Assembly: GCF_033971325.1 (NCBI RefSeq)
Contig: NZ_CP117180.1
Coordinates: 626,041 to 690,040, forward strand
Source of the DNA: Hydrogenobacter sp. T-2
GTDB taxonomy: Bacteria > Aquificota > Aquificia > Aquificales > Aquificaceae
DNA: 64,000 nucleotides
Direction: 5' to 3'
Shown: positions 1-7,765 of the stretch, in pieces
Numbering within the stretch: the stretch's first letter is position 1
How the letters are laid out: each line of letters opens with the position of its first letter
Position numbers and translations under genes: made by a program
Notes under the pieces: generated by a model
What the model saw: only the letters and a program-made list of their open reading frames with translations
Databases searched by the model: none
What the model was told of the DNA's origin: nothing

Positions 1-1211
1 GGTGGGGCGTGGTCTTTGATGAAGAGACCACCATAGAAGGAGGTCATTCCTTTCCAAGAGTATACAAGGTAAAGGACTACACGGGCAAAGCCATATACCA
101 AGCCTTGTGGAAGAGGTCTCAAAGCTTAGGCATTAGGGTAATAAGGGGAGAGTTAGAGGAAATCCTTGGAGAGGAAAGGGTAGAAGGGCTTGTTTACCAT
201 GAGGGGCAAAGCCTTAGAGTTATAAAAACACCTGCCATCCTTTTGGCAACGGGTGGGTCTGCGAGTATGTTTTTGCATACCTCTAACCCAGTAAAGGTAA
301 GAGGAGACGCACTGGGCATAGCACTAAGGAAGGGCGTAAAACTAATTAACCCAGAGTTTGTGCAGTTCCATCCCACAGTGGTGAAAAACACCAGCATACT
401 CATCTCAGAAGCGGTTAGGGGAGAAGGTGCTATTTTGGTGGATTCAAAAGGTGAAAGGTTTGTGGAAGAGCTCCAGCCAAGGGATGTGGTAGCAAGGGCA
501 ATATACAAAAAGCTAAGACAAGGGCAAGAGGTTTTCCTTGACCTAAGACCCATAAAAGCCAAAGGAGTAGACCTCTCCAAAAGGTTTCCCACCATATACT
601 CCATGCTAAGGGAAGCAGGCTACAACCCAGAAACCCAACCCATACCCATCACACCCGCATCTCACTACTTTATAGGTGGCATTGAGGTAGACAGCTATGG
701 AAAAACCACCTTTGAAGGTCTCTATGCGGTAGGAGAATGTGCCTGCACGGGCGTGCATGGGGCAAACAGACTTGCCTCTAACTCCTTGCTTGAGGGCTTG
801 GTTTTTGGATACAGAACCGCCTACAGAATTTTTCATGACCTTTCCTTTTTGAAAAAGCCAAAGGAGACCTATTACAAAAACAAAAGGGAAGGGCAAAAAG
901 ACCCACCTTACACCTTTGAAGACCTGAGAAGGCTTATGTGGGAAAACTGTGGACTGGAAAGGGAAGAGACCTCTCTCAAACAGGCACTTGAAAAGCTAAG
1001 CACATGGCTACAAACATGGAAAGACTGGAAACCCACCATAGAAAACCGCCAGCTTTTTGACATAAGCCTTGTAGCCATGGCTACCCTTAGCTGTGCTCTT
1101 TGGAGAAGGGAAAGCAGGGGAGTGCACTACAGGGTGGACTATCCTTTTGAGAGGGAGGAGTTTAGAAAAGACAGCGTTTTTGCTCCTCGTTTTCTTATGT
1201 TGGGAGAGTAG
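1..1211 (+). CDS. nadB: L-aspartate oxidase (C-terminal ~400 residues; gene enters from the left edge)
   Basis: FAD enzyme that oxidises L-aspartate to iminoaspartate, the first step of de novo NAD synthesis. The reading frame is open to the left edge, so roughly the first 100 residues, including the Rossmann GxGxxG, lie outside. Visible family features are the ATGG segment after the FAD domain, the stretch [14 protein letters not shown], the substrate-region segment [11 protein letters not shown] and the FAD-binding C-terminal signature [17 protein letters not shown] at position 9 is only an internal codon. Aspartate oxidase is preferred over succinate dehydrogenase or fumarate reductase flavoprotein because of the short helical C-terminus and the [12 protein letters not shown] form of the motif. 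nadC and nadK are elsewhere in the window. Confidence 0.93.
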   Translation, partial: WGVVFDEETTIEGGHSFPRVYKVKDYTGKAIYQALWKRSQSLGIRVIRGELEEILGEERVEGLVYHEGQSLRVIKTPAILLATGGSASMFLHTSNPVKVRGDALGIALRKGVKLINPEFVQFHPTVVKNTSILISEAVRGEGAILVDSKGERFVEELQPRDVVARAIYKKLRQGQEVFLDLRPIKAKGVDLSKRFPTIYSMLREAGYNPETQPIPITPASHYFIGGIEVDSYGKTTFEGLYAVGECACTGVHGANRLASNSLLEGLVFGYRTAYRIFHDLSFLKKPKETYYKNKREGQKDPPYTFEDLRRLMWENCGLEREETSLKQALEKLSTWLQTWKDWKPTIENRQLFDISLVAMATLSCALWRRESRGVHYRVDYPFEREEFRKDSVFAPRFLMLGE

Positions 1212-1257
1212 TCTCCTTTAGGGGTTTCTGAGGGTTTCTGTTTTTTGTCTTTACTTG

Positions 1258-1281
1258 CATCCCTCACAGTGGGCTTAAAAC
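1258..1281. repeat. Orphan copy of a CRISPR-type repeat (24 conserved bases)
   Basis: The 24 bases from CATCCCTCAC to GGGCTTAAAAC are identical to the last 24 bases of the repeat at 2507-2535; the 5 bases before it have diverged. It lies on the other side of the IS5-type transposase from the two-repeat array at 2507-2600, so all three copies may once have been one array. Directly after it an open frame reads ...AKEFEEYYEELREDI and stops at 1329-1331, which could be the tail of a lost gene such as an antitoxin; this is a guess. The remaining intergenic DNA at 1332-1418 shows nothing I can name. Confidence 0.6.
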
Positions 1282-1399
1282 GGGCTAAAGAGTTTGAGGA
1301 GTATTATGAAGAGCTCAGGGAAGATATCTAAGGTTTTTCCTAAGTGCTCTGTCCAACAATGCAAATTTTAAACTCCCATCAAAATTCCACTTCCTGTTT

Positions 1400-2335
1400 A
1401 TACTATATTACATATACCTTAAGTTCCCAAATTAAGAAATAGATTTATTATCCATACCTTAAACACAACCTCTTTCCTTATGTTCTCAAATTTTACATGA
1501 CTTACATACTCGCCAAACCATCGCTTGAATACAGAAAAAAAGCTCTCTACAAGCCATCGCTTGCCATAACCACTCGCTTCTTTCCACACCCTCTTACTTC
1601 TCCTTATTAGCCTTATAACCTTATCCCTCGCTATATTTCCACTTATCCTCGCAGATGACCTCGGCAATATACACGCCTCTATTCCTCTCTCATGCATGTC
1701 CCTGAATATCCTGTGTGTGTCATAGCCTCCGTCCGCTATTACCTTCTCTACTCTCTTGCACTTCTCTTTAGCTTTCTGCCTTGCTGTCTCTACAAGCTCC
1801 TCTGCCTTCTGGCTATCATGTGTCTTCTCATCAGTTACTTCAACACTAACCACCTGCTTGCTATTTATGTCAAAGGCTACGTGTAGCTTTATCCATCCCT
1901 TCCTTGTCCTCCTACCATGCTTTTTTCTAAGCCACTCTCCTCTGTTTGTGACCTTTAACCCAGTTGAGTCAAGCACTATGACAAAGTCATCTTGTAGCTT
2001 TTCTATCTGTGGCAGGTCTTCAAGGTTTATCTCTTCTTTTGTTAATCTATAATGCAGTGTTCTAAAGTTGGGGATGGTAACGCCCAAGGAGGAAAAGATT
2101 TTTCTTGCCAATCCTTCTGTCTGTCTATATGGTAGTCTGAGGGAGAATTTTAGGAGCAAGAGTAGGAATATGAGTGCTTTTGGGTATGTGTATGGTCTTC
2201 CTCTTTTTGGCTTTGTGTCTGGAGTGGTCGGGCTTCCGAAAAGGGATAGGTCAATAAGCATTTCCCCTCTCTTAACCAGTTCCTTGTTATAGTCCCTGTT
2301 TCTCATCTCTTTCCTACCTTATTTTAAAGAGATTA
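1400..2335 (-). mobile_element. IS5-family-like insertion sequence (boundaries approximate)
   Basis: The element is defined by its single transposase gene. I searched about 40 bases on each side for terminal inverted repeats and a target duplication and found no convincing pair, so the boundaries given are only the limits set by neighbouring features. The right edge must lie near the 3' end of a small membrane ORF that ends at 2333. The element separates the orphan repeat at 1258 from the repeats at 2507-2600. Confidence 0.6.
1419..2306 (-). CDS. IS5-family transposase
   Basis: A 295-residue DDE transposase. An N-terminal DNA-binding part (KRGRPYTYPKAL, DUF772-like, residues 1-85) is followed by an RNase-H-like DDE_Tnp_1 domain. 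The three catalytic acidic regions are visible: the first Asp in VLDSTGLKV (about 113), the second in VIADGGYDTH (about 191) and the Glu in VESFFSVFKRWFGE (about 254). Length and motif order fit IS5-family enzymes (IS1031/ISL2-like subgroup not resolved). No internal stop or frameshift is present, so the gene appears intact. An AT-rich -10-like TATAAT lies about 20 bases before the ATG. Confidence 0.88.
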   Translation of the reverse strand: MRNRDYNKELVKRGEMLIDLSLFGSPTTPDTKPKRGRPYTYPKALIFLLLLLKFSLRLPYRQTEGLARKIFSSLGVTIPNFRTLHYRLTKEEINLEDLPQIEKLQDDFVIVLDSTGLKVTNRGEWLRKKHGRRTRKGWIKLHVAFDINSKQVVSVEVTDEKTHDSQKAEELVETARQKAKEKCKRVEKVIADGGYDTHRIFRDMHERGIEACILPRSSARISGNIARDKVIRLIRRSKRVWKEASGYGKRWLVESFFSVFKRWFGEYVSHVKFENIRKEVVFKVWIINLFLNLGT

Positions 2336-2488
2336 TATCTTAGACAAAGCAAGTGCAAACTTGTAAACCACATACAACATCATAAGAATAGTAGCAAGTA
2401 TAAAGGCAAGAAACAGACCTATTATTGCCAAAACTGGGAAAAAGTAAAAAATCGCAATCAAAATAGCCCAAGAGATAAGACCAAACAT
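2333..2488 (-). CDS. Small membrane protein, about 51 residues
   Basis: Not recognised. The frame MFGLISWAILIAIFYFF... is almost entirely hydrophobic and reads as two transmembrane helices with a short positively charged end (VYKFALALSKI). The frame can be extended upstream, but the extension would translate the CRISPR-type repeat at 2507-2535, so I place the start at ATG 2488. A perfect TATAAT on the minus strand lies 7 bases before that ATG, the same arrangement as in many genes of this window. Its last codons are close to the presumed right end of the IS5-like element, so the C-terminus might be altered by the insertion. It could also be the tail of a larger lost protein. Confidence 0.4.
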   Translation of the reverse strand: MFGLISWAILIAIFYFFPVLAIIGLFLAFILATILMMLYVVYKFALALSKI

Positions 2489-2506
2489 AGCAGAGATTAT
2501 AAACCA

Positions 2507-2600
2507 GTCTCCATCCCTCACAGTGGGCTTAAAACGAACAAGAAGTTTCAGCAATCAACAAAAAAGCAGAAGTCTCCATTCCTCACGGTGGGCTTAAAAC
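2507..2600 (-). CRISPR. Two-repeat CRISPR-like mini-array (different repeat from the main array)
   Basis: Two 29-base units, 2507-2535 and 2572-2600, start GTCTCCAT and end GGGCTTAAAAC and differ at two positions. They enclose one 36-base unique sequence, which is the spacer size of the main array in this window. Both repeat families end in TAAAAC on the plus strand, so the direction of crRNA transcription is likely minus for both. A third, partial copy is at 1258-1281. The array has no cas gene and no clear leader. Most likely a decayed array of a second CRISPR type, split by the IS5-like insertion; a coincidental short direct repeat is less likely given the length and spacing. Confidence 0.6.
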
Positions 2601-3172
2601 CTCAAATCTACACACAAAGAAAAGCAGGAATTATCAAGCATTTTCTTATGGTAGCACTCCTCTCAAGTTGAGGTAGTTTGCCAGAAGTGTCAGGTCATGC
2701 AAGGTTGAGTATGTTATTATCAAGTTTAAATCTTTGAGAGGTAAGGCTTTGGAGCATGTGTCATAAAAGCATAAAAGCATCAAAGCATCTTGATGCCAAA
2801 ACATCAAAGCATAAAGGCATTAAAAATAATTCAAGCAAACTACCCTATCTCCACCCTACGACCTCTGAAAGAGCCTACAGATAGAAAGCATAAAGAAAAA
2901 TACCTCAACTTGAGAGCTATCAGCCAAGAGGCTAAGGAATTTAGAGAAGTTAAGGCATAAAAGTGCGGTAAGCAAGTCCCACCAGTGTGGCTTCCAAAGC
3001 CTATTGAGCGAATATTACTCCCTTAACTTCAAGAATCAAAAGCCCTATTCACCTGCCAAGATGTCAAGGGAGGCAAAGCTCCAACTAAATGCCTTAGGGT
3101 TATTATAGCTCAAAATCTCTCTCCCATATCAAGCCAACACCAAGGCAAAGGCGGTGCTATAATAAAAAACTT
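2601..3172. other. 570-bp gene-free region rich in inverted repeats
   Basis: No convincing gene. Three exact inverted repeats are visible. The first is 16 bp (CTCTCAAGTTGAGGTA at 2660-2675 against 2901-2916). The second is 9 bp (GTAGTTTGC at 2673-2681 against 2835-2843), nested inside the first. The third is 10 bp (GAAGTTAAGG at 2946-2955 against 3021-3030). Inside lies a run of imperfect AAAGCAT heptamers at 2761-2820. An open frame in the plus direction ends at 2961 (...NLRAISQEAKEFREVKA) but has no start or recognisable family. This may be the scar of a lost mobile element or a structured RNA. The promoter of the gene at 3173 probably lies in GGTGCTATAATAAAAAAC just before it. Confidence 0.5.
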
Positions 3173-3535
3173 ATGGAGGCAAAACTGACAAAATACTACA
3201 GGGATATAGACATAAGGGAACTGGGTAGGCTCTTTGAGGAAAAGCTCAGAAGGGTCTCTCCCACTATGGAGTATGTGAGAAACCTTATACTTGATGCCAA
3301 AATGCTCTATAGGATACTCTCTGACGAGGAGTTTGACCTAAGGCAAGAAGCCAAAAGGGACTTTGTGTCCGCACTTTTATACTTTATAGAAGAGAAGGAC
3401 TCCATACCTGACCGCATACCCTTGATAGGCTACCGGGATGACTACAAGCTCATAAAATACGTCAAAGAAAAGCACAGGGAAGAGATAAACCGCTACTTTT
3501 CACAGGTTAAGCACTTTATAGCCAACTACTTCTAA
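3173..3535 (+). CDS. DUF1232 (YkvA-like) protein
   Basis: A 120-residue protein whose C-terminal half has the DUF1232 pattern: a helical stretch, then KDSIPDRIPLIGYRDDYKLIKYV (Pro-Asp followed by Gly-Tyr-x-Asp-Asp). In most family members this is a membrane-proximal helical hairpin of unknown function; here the hydrophobicity is low. TATAAT lies about 12 bases upstream of the ATG and no strong ribosome-binding site is seen. The stop codon TAA overlaps the ATG of the permease gene that follows, so the two are probably translated together. Function unknown. Confidence 0.75.
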   Translation: MEAKLTKYYRDIDIRELGRLFEEKLRRVSPTMEYVRNLILDAKMLYRILSDEEFDLRQEAKRDFVSALLYFIEEKDSIPDRIPLIGYRDDYKLIKYVKEKHREEINRYFSQVKHFIANYF

Positions 3536-4509
3536 TGGTGGGCTTTCTGCTCTATAGACTTCTTCAGGCTTTTATAACCCTGCTGGGTGTTACCTTTTTG
3601 TCCTTTCTTATCATAAAACTTGCACCGGGGGACTACCTTGACCAGCTAAAGCTAAACCCTCAAATATCTCCAGAAACCATAGAAGCCCTAAAGAGGCAAT
3701 ACGGTCTTGACCAAAACCTCCTTCTGCAATACGTAAAGTGGCTTACCTCTGCCCTTAGGTTTGACCTTGGATATAGCTTTCAGTATCACGCTCCTGTATC
3801 TCAGCTCATAGGCGAAAGGGTCTGGAATACCCTATTGCTTACCGCTACCTCTACAGTCTTGTCTTGGCTTATAGCGGTTCCTCTTGGTATGTGGGCGGGG
3901 CTAAAGGAAGGCACTTGGATAGACAGGCTCATAAGGGCATACAGCTACGCTTTTATGTCTTTTCCTTCCTTTTTCCTCGCCTTTGTTATCCTTGTTTTGG
4001 TTTCAAAGACGGGCTACCTGCCAGTGGGTGGTCCCTATAGTCCAGACTTTCATAAGCTAAGCCTTTGGGGTAAAATAGTGGATGTGCTTTCTCATCTTTT
4101 TGTGCCTGTCCTTACCTTGACCCTTGTGTCCTCCGCGGGTCTTATAAGGCTTATGAGAAGCAGTGTTATAGAGATAAAGAACAGTCCTATGGTGGTAATG
4201 CTTAGGGCAAAGGGTGTGTCCGATTGGGTTATCATTAAACATATACTCAGAAATGCCATGAACCCTTTTACTACCCTTATTGGCTATGAGATAGCGGGTC
4301 TCCTGTCGGGTGCAGCTCTTATTGAGATAATAGTGGGTTGGCCTGGGCTTGGCACTCTTATGTTGGATGCGGTGCTCTCTCAAGACCTCTTTCTTGTTAT
4401 GGGAGGGCTATACATCGGCACTATAATGCTACTTATAGGAAACCTTATTGCGGATATCCTTCTTGCTGTGGTAGACCCGAGGGTAAGGGAGAGGGAGATA
4501 ATAAAATGA
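3535..4509 (+). CDS. Peptide/nickel-type ABC transporter permease (DppB/OppB family), orphan
   Basis: Inner-membrane permease of a binding-protein-dependent ABC importer. The 324 residues carry six hydrophobic segments, an N-terminal helix typical of DppB (LLYRLLQAFITLLGVTFLSFLI) and the cytoplasmic EAA loop around residues 220-250 (MVVMLRAKGVSDWVIIKHILRNA, then GWPGLG). The family normally works with a second permease, two ATPases and a solute-binding protein, none of which is nearby; the next gene is unrelated. It may pair with subunits elsewhere. The start overlaps the stop of the DUF1232 gene. Confidence 0.88.
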   Translation: MVGFLLYRLLQAFITLLGVTFLSFLIIKLAPGDYLDQLKLNPQISPETIEALKRQYGLDQNLLLQYVKWLTSALRFDLGYSFQYHAPVSQLIGERVWNTLLLTATSTVLSWLIAVPLGMWAGLKEGTWIDRLIRAYSYAFMSFPSFFLAFVILVLVSKTGYLPVGGPYSPDFHKLSLWGKIVDVLSHLFVPVLTLTLVSSAGLIRLMRSSVIEIKNSPMVVMLRAKGVSDWVIIKHILRNAMNPFTTLIGYEIAGLLSGAALIEIIVGWPGLGTLMLDAVLSQDLFLVMGGLYIGTIMLLIGNLIADILLAVVDPRVREREIIK

Positions 4510-4522
4510 AGGAGGTTTTCTT

Positions 4523-5074
4523 ATGCCAAAGGTAGCTATAATTCTTGCGGAGGGCTTTGAAGAGGTGGAGGCGGTTGCACCCATTGACGTGCTAAGGCGT
4601 GCAGGCGTGGAGGTTGTGATTGCAGGGCTCTATCCTGAACCTGTCGCCAGTGCAAGGGGTGTAAAGATAGTGCCAGAGACTACCGTTGACCAGCTTAAGG
4701 CGGAAGAGCTTGACCTTGTCATATTGCCCGGTGGTGCAGGTGGTGTGGAAAGGCTAAAGCAAGACCCAAGGGTAGAAGGGCTCATAAAGGCTATGCAGGA
4801 AAAGAAAAAGCTCATAGGTGCCATTTGTGCAGCACCCACAGCCTTGGCAAAGTTTGGTCTTCTTGAAGGCAAGAGAGCAACCGTGTATCCCACCCTTGTG
4901 GAAGATATCAAGCCTGCTCAGTATGTGGACAGCCCAGTGGTAGAGGACGAAAATGTTATAACCAGCCAAGGACCAGGCACAGCCCTTGAGTTTGGTCTAA
5001 GGCTTGCAGAAAGGCTCGTAGGAAGGGAACAGGCTAAGGAAGTGGCAAGGAGGATGTTGGTTCAATACGAATGA
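4523..5074 (+). CDS. DJ-1/PfpI family protein (YajL-like)
   Basis: A 183-residue class-I glutamine-amidotransferase-like protein of the DJ-1 clade. The nucleophile-elbow Cys is C102 in GAICAAP and the conserved acidic residue is in EGFEEVEA (residues 10-17). The C-terminal part keeps GPGTALEFGLRLAERL. Members act as glyoxalase III / deglycase-like or oxidative-stress proteins; the exact activity here is not deducible. A strong site AAGGAGG lies 8 bases before ATG 4523. It overlaps the start of rlmI by 4 bases, so the two form an operon. Confidence 0.88.
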   Translation: MPKVAIILAEGFEEVEAVAPIDVLRRAGVEVVIAGLYPEPVASARGVKIVPETTVDQLKAEELDLVILPGGAGGVERLKQDPRVEGLIKAMQEKKKLIGAICAAPTALAKFGLLEGKRATVYPTLVEDIKPAQYVDSPVVEDENVITSQGPGTALEFGLRLAERLVGREQAKEVARRMLVQYE

Positions 5075-6246
5075 TACAGGTTCGGGTAAAGCCCGGCGTT
5101 GAAGAGAGGATAAGTGGCTTTTTTCCTTGGGTTTACAAACCAGAAATTATAGGATACTCTAAGCCACCTCAGAAGGGAGACCTTGTGGTAGTAAGGGACT
5201 TTGGGGGTAAGTTCCTTGGCTACGGTTATATAAACCCTTCCGCCAGCATAAGCATAAGGATACTTTCCTTTGACAAGGAAGAGCCCATCAATCAAGAGCT
5301 CATAAGAAAGAGATTAGAGCAAGCCCTTGAGTATAGAAAAAGGCTAAAAATAAACAGCAACGCCTATAGGCTTGTTCACTCAGAAGGAGACCTTCTACCT
5401 GGGCTTGTGGTGGACATATATGGCGAATATGTGGTGGTGGAGTTTACCACCTACGGTATGAATAGACTAAGGGACTGGGTAATTCCTGCACTCATTGACC
5501 TTTTGAAACCAAGAGGCATCTATGAAAAAACCGACGAGTATGTAGCCTCTGCGGAGGGTTTTAGAGAAAAGGGTGGGGTCATATACGGAGAAGTGCCAGA
5601 GGAGGTCATAATCTGGGAGTATGACCTTGAGTTTATCGTTAACATACCACAGGGGCAGAAAACTGGCTTTTTCCTTGACCAAAGGTGGGCAAGAAGGCTC
5701 ATAAGGAGCTTTGTCCGTCCGGGGGATGAATGCCTTGACGTTTTCTGCCACACAGGAGGCTTTGCCCTTAGTATGAAAAAGGCGGGTGCGGGAAGGGTTA
5801 TAGCCATAGACATCTCTGAGCTTGCCCTTGAGACCGCAAAGAAAAACGCAGGGCTAAACCAGATTGAAGGCATAGAGTGGATAAACGCCAACGCCTTTGA
5901 CCTGCTTAGGCAGTTTCATAAGGAAGGAAGAAAATTTGACCTTGTGGTAATAGACCCACCTTCCTTTGCAAAGAATAGAGCGTCCGTTCCAAACGCCCTG
6001 CGAGGTTATAAGGAGCTTTTAGTGAGAGGCTTGCACCTTACAAAACCCGGTGGCTACTTAGCCATATACTCCTGTTCCTTTCATATAACAAGGGAGCATC
6101 TTTTAGAAGTGCTCGCATCCGCAGGCAAAGATACAAGAAGGCAGGTTCGTATTGTGGCGGAGAGCTTTCAAGACCTTGACCATCCATGGGTCTTGCAGAT
6201 GCCTAATACCCTATATCTAAAGGGAATATATGCGGAGGTGTTATGA
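5071..6246 (+). CDS. rlmI: 23S rRNA (cytosine-C5)-methyltransferase, RlmI family
   Basis: SAM-dependent RNA methyltransferase, 391 residues. An N-terminal PUA RNA-binding domain (about 1-75, GFFPWVYKPEI...GDLVVVRDF) is followed by a connector and a Rossmann domain. Motif I is DVFCHTGGFALSM; the catalytic region is VVIDPPSFAKN, and a second Cys motif is YSCSFHI. In E. coli the enzyme makes m5C1962 of 23S rRNA. The exact target base here is inferred. The ATG overlaps the stop of the DJ-1 gene, and its own stop overlaps the start of uppP. Confidence 0.88.
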   Translation: MIQVRVKPGVEERISGFFPWVYKPEIIGYSKPPQKGDLVVVRDFGGKFLGYGYINPSASISIRILSFDKEEPINQELIRKRLEQALEYRKRLKINSNAYRLVHSEGDLLPGLVVDIYGEYVVVEFTTYGMNRLRDWVIPALIDLLKPRGIYEKTDEYVASAEGFREKGGVIYGEVPEEVIIWEYDLEFIVNIPQGQKTGFFLDQRWARRLIRSFVRPGDECLDVFCHTGGFALSMKKAGAGRVIAIDISELALETAKKNAGLNQIEGIEWINANAFDLLRQFHKEGRKFDLVVIDPPSFAKNRASVPNALRGYKELLVRGLHLTKPGGYLAIYSCSFHITREHLLEVLASAGKDTRRQVRIVAESFQDLDHPWVLQMPNTLYLKGIYAEVL

Positions 6247-7016
6247 TGGAGATAAGTCAAGCCTTTATATTGGGGGTGGTGGAGGGACTTACGGAGTTCC
6301 TGCCCGTCTCCTCCACAGGACATCTTATCCTCACCGCCCATCTTCTTGGCATACCTCACAACACTTTTACCAAGAGCTTTGAGATTTCCATACAGCTTGG
6401 CTCAATACTGGCGGTGGTTTTTCTCTATTGGAGGAGGTTTCTTACAGACCTTGAGCTTTGGAAGAGGATAGGTGTTGCCTTTCTGCCTACAGGAATTCTC
6501 GGCTTTAGCTTCTACAAGTTCATTAAGGGATACCTTATAGGCAACGATGTGGTAGTGGTTATAGCTTTAGTGCTTGGTGGTGTTTTTCTCCTTTTTGCAG
6601 ACAGGGTGTGCGAGCGTTTTTGTTATCTTGGAGATGCAAGAGAGCTCAGCTACAAAAGAGCCTTTGCCATAGGTCTCTTTCAGAGCCTTGCCATGGTGCC
6701 TGGGGTTTCAAGGTCTGCGTCCACCATAATAGGTGGTATGCTAATGGGTCTAAATAGGAAGGCGTCTGCGGAGTTTTCCTTCCTCCTTGCAGTTCCCACC
6801 ATGCTTATTGCCACAGGCTATGACCTCTTTAAGTCTCATGGAGAGTTTCAAAGTCAAGATTGGCAGGTGCTTTCTGTAGGCTTTATAACCGCCTTTGTCT
6901 TTGCCCTAATAAGCGTAAAGGCACTGCTCGCCTTTCTTTCAAAACACTCCTTTCTTCCCTTTGGCATATATAGGATAGTCATAGGCTTGGCTTACGCCTA
7001 CTTTTTTCTGCTATAA
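6243..7016 (+). CDS. uppP: Undecaprenyl-diphosphatase (BacA/UppP)
   Basis: Integral membrane phosphatase that recycles undecaprenyl pyrophosphate for peptidoglycan and LPS synthesis. Both family signatures are intact: EGLTEFLPVSSTGHLIL near the N-terminus (with the catalytic Glu and the SSTGH segment) and PGVSRSASTIIGGMLMG in the middle, followed by EFSFLLAVP. The 257 residues give about eight membrane segments, the usual size. Two adjacent ATGs (6243 and 6246) are possible; the GGAGGTG at 6234-6240 is better spaced for 6246. It ends only 8 bases before tpiA. Confidence 0.95.
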   Translation: MMEISQAFILGVVEGLTEFLPVSSTGHLILTAHLLGIPHNTFTKSFEISIQLGSILAVVFLYWRRFLTDLELWKRIGVAFLPTGILGFSFYKFIKGYLIGNDVVVVIALVLGGVFLLFADRVCERFCYLGDARELSYKRAFAIGLFQSLAMVPGVSRSASTIIGGMLMGLNRKASAEFSFLLAVPTMLIATGYDLFKSHGEFQSQDWQVLSVGFITAFVFALISVKALLAFLSKHSFLPFGIYRIVIGLAYAYFFLL

Positions 7017-7017
7017 T
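7012..7017 (+). promoter_or_regulatory. -10 box of tpiA, 7 bases before the start codon
   Basis: TATAAT at 7012-7017 overlaps the uppP stop region and ends 7 bases before ATG 7025. If it is used as a -10 element the mRNA would start at or within a base or two of the start codon, giving a leaderless message. No ribosome-binding site is present. No good -35 box is seen. Confidence 0.6.
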
Positions 7018-7024
7018 TTATCTG

Positions 7025-7765
7025 ATGAAGCTCATAGCAGGAAACTGGAAGATGAACCTCACACCCTCTGAAACAAGGGAATACCTCTCAAAGTTTCTCC
7101 CTCTTGTTGAGGACATCTCAGACAGAGAAATACTCCTTTGCCCACCCTTTACATCCCTATGCGTAGCCTATGAGCTCCTAAGGGAAAGCAAGGTCAAGCT
7201 CGGTGCTCAAAACTGCCATTATGAACAAAAGGGTGCATACACGGGGGAGATTTCTCTCAATATGCTAAAAGACCTTGGCGTTTCCTACGTGATAATAGGT
7301 CATTCAGAAAGAAGATGGATTTTTGGCGAGTCTGACGAGCTAATAAACAAAAAATTGACCGCTTGCCTTCAGGGGAACATAAGACCTGTGCTTTGTGTGG
7401 GTGAAAGGCTTGAAGAGAGAGAGGCAGGTTTAACCTTCAAGGTGGTAGAAACTCAAATAAGGCTTGCTCTTTCTGGAATAGAACACTACACGGACAGCAT
7501 AGATATAGCCTATGAACCCGTCTGGGCTATAGGGACAGGAAACCCTGCCACACCAGAAGATGCCCAGCTTGTCCACGCCTTTATAAAAGACCTTCTCCAC
7601 CAAATAAACCCACAGCACGCAGGAAAAACAAGGGTGCTATACGGTGGGAGCGTAAACCCAAAGAACGCAGGAGATTTCATGAAGATGAAGGATGTGGACG
7701 GCTTGCTCGTGGGTGGTGCCAGCTTAGACCCTGAATCCTTTGCTCAAATCGTAAAGTCCTTTTAA
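7025..7765 (+). CDS. tpiA: Triosephosphate isomerase
   Basis: Interconverts dihydroxyacetone phosphate and glyceraldehyde 3-phosphate in gluconeogenesis/glycolysis. The 246 residues form a TIM barrel with all catalytic residues: Lys in GNWKMN (residue 9), His in IIGHSERR (about 92), Glu in AYEPVWAIGTG (about 161) and the phosphate-loop GGSVNPKNA. The gene converges on the LptF/G-type gene and their 3' ends overlap by about 40 bases. A -10 box directly upstream suggests its own promoter in spite of the short gap to uppP. Confidence 0.97.
   Translation: MKLIAGNWKMNLTPSETREYLSKFLPLVEDISDREILLCPPFTSLCVAYELLRESKVKLGAQNCHYEQKGAYTGEISLNMLKDLGVSYVIIGHSERRWIFGESDELINKKLTACLQGNIRPVLCVGERLEEREAGLTFKVVETQIRLALSGIEHYTDSIDIAYEPVWAIGTGNPATPEDAQLVHAFIKDLLHQINPQHAGKTRVLYGGSVNPKNAGDFMKMKDVDGLLVGGASLDPESFAQIVKSF

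Noticed and set aside
1692-2292. Open frames antisense to the IS5-type transposase
   Set aside because: They mirror the transposase coding strand, have no family resemblance and no ribosome-binding site.
1380-2345. Terminal inverted repeats for the IS5-like element
   Set aside because: The best pairs I could find matched at about 9 of 15 positions, no better than chance in AT-rich DNA.
2333-2554. Longer version of the small membrane ORF that starts at 2554
   Set aside because: Its first 20 residues are the translated CRISPR-type repeat; the ATG at 2488 has a -10 box at the usual distance.
2940-3040. TnpB zinc-finger remnant (SKSHQCGF in one frame)
   Set aside because: Only one Cys and no continuing coding sequence; the stretch is better explained as part of the inverted-repeat region.
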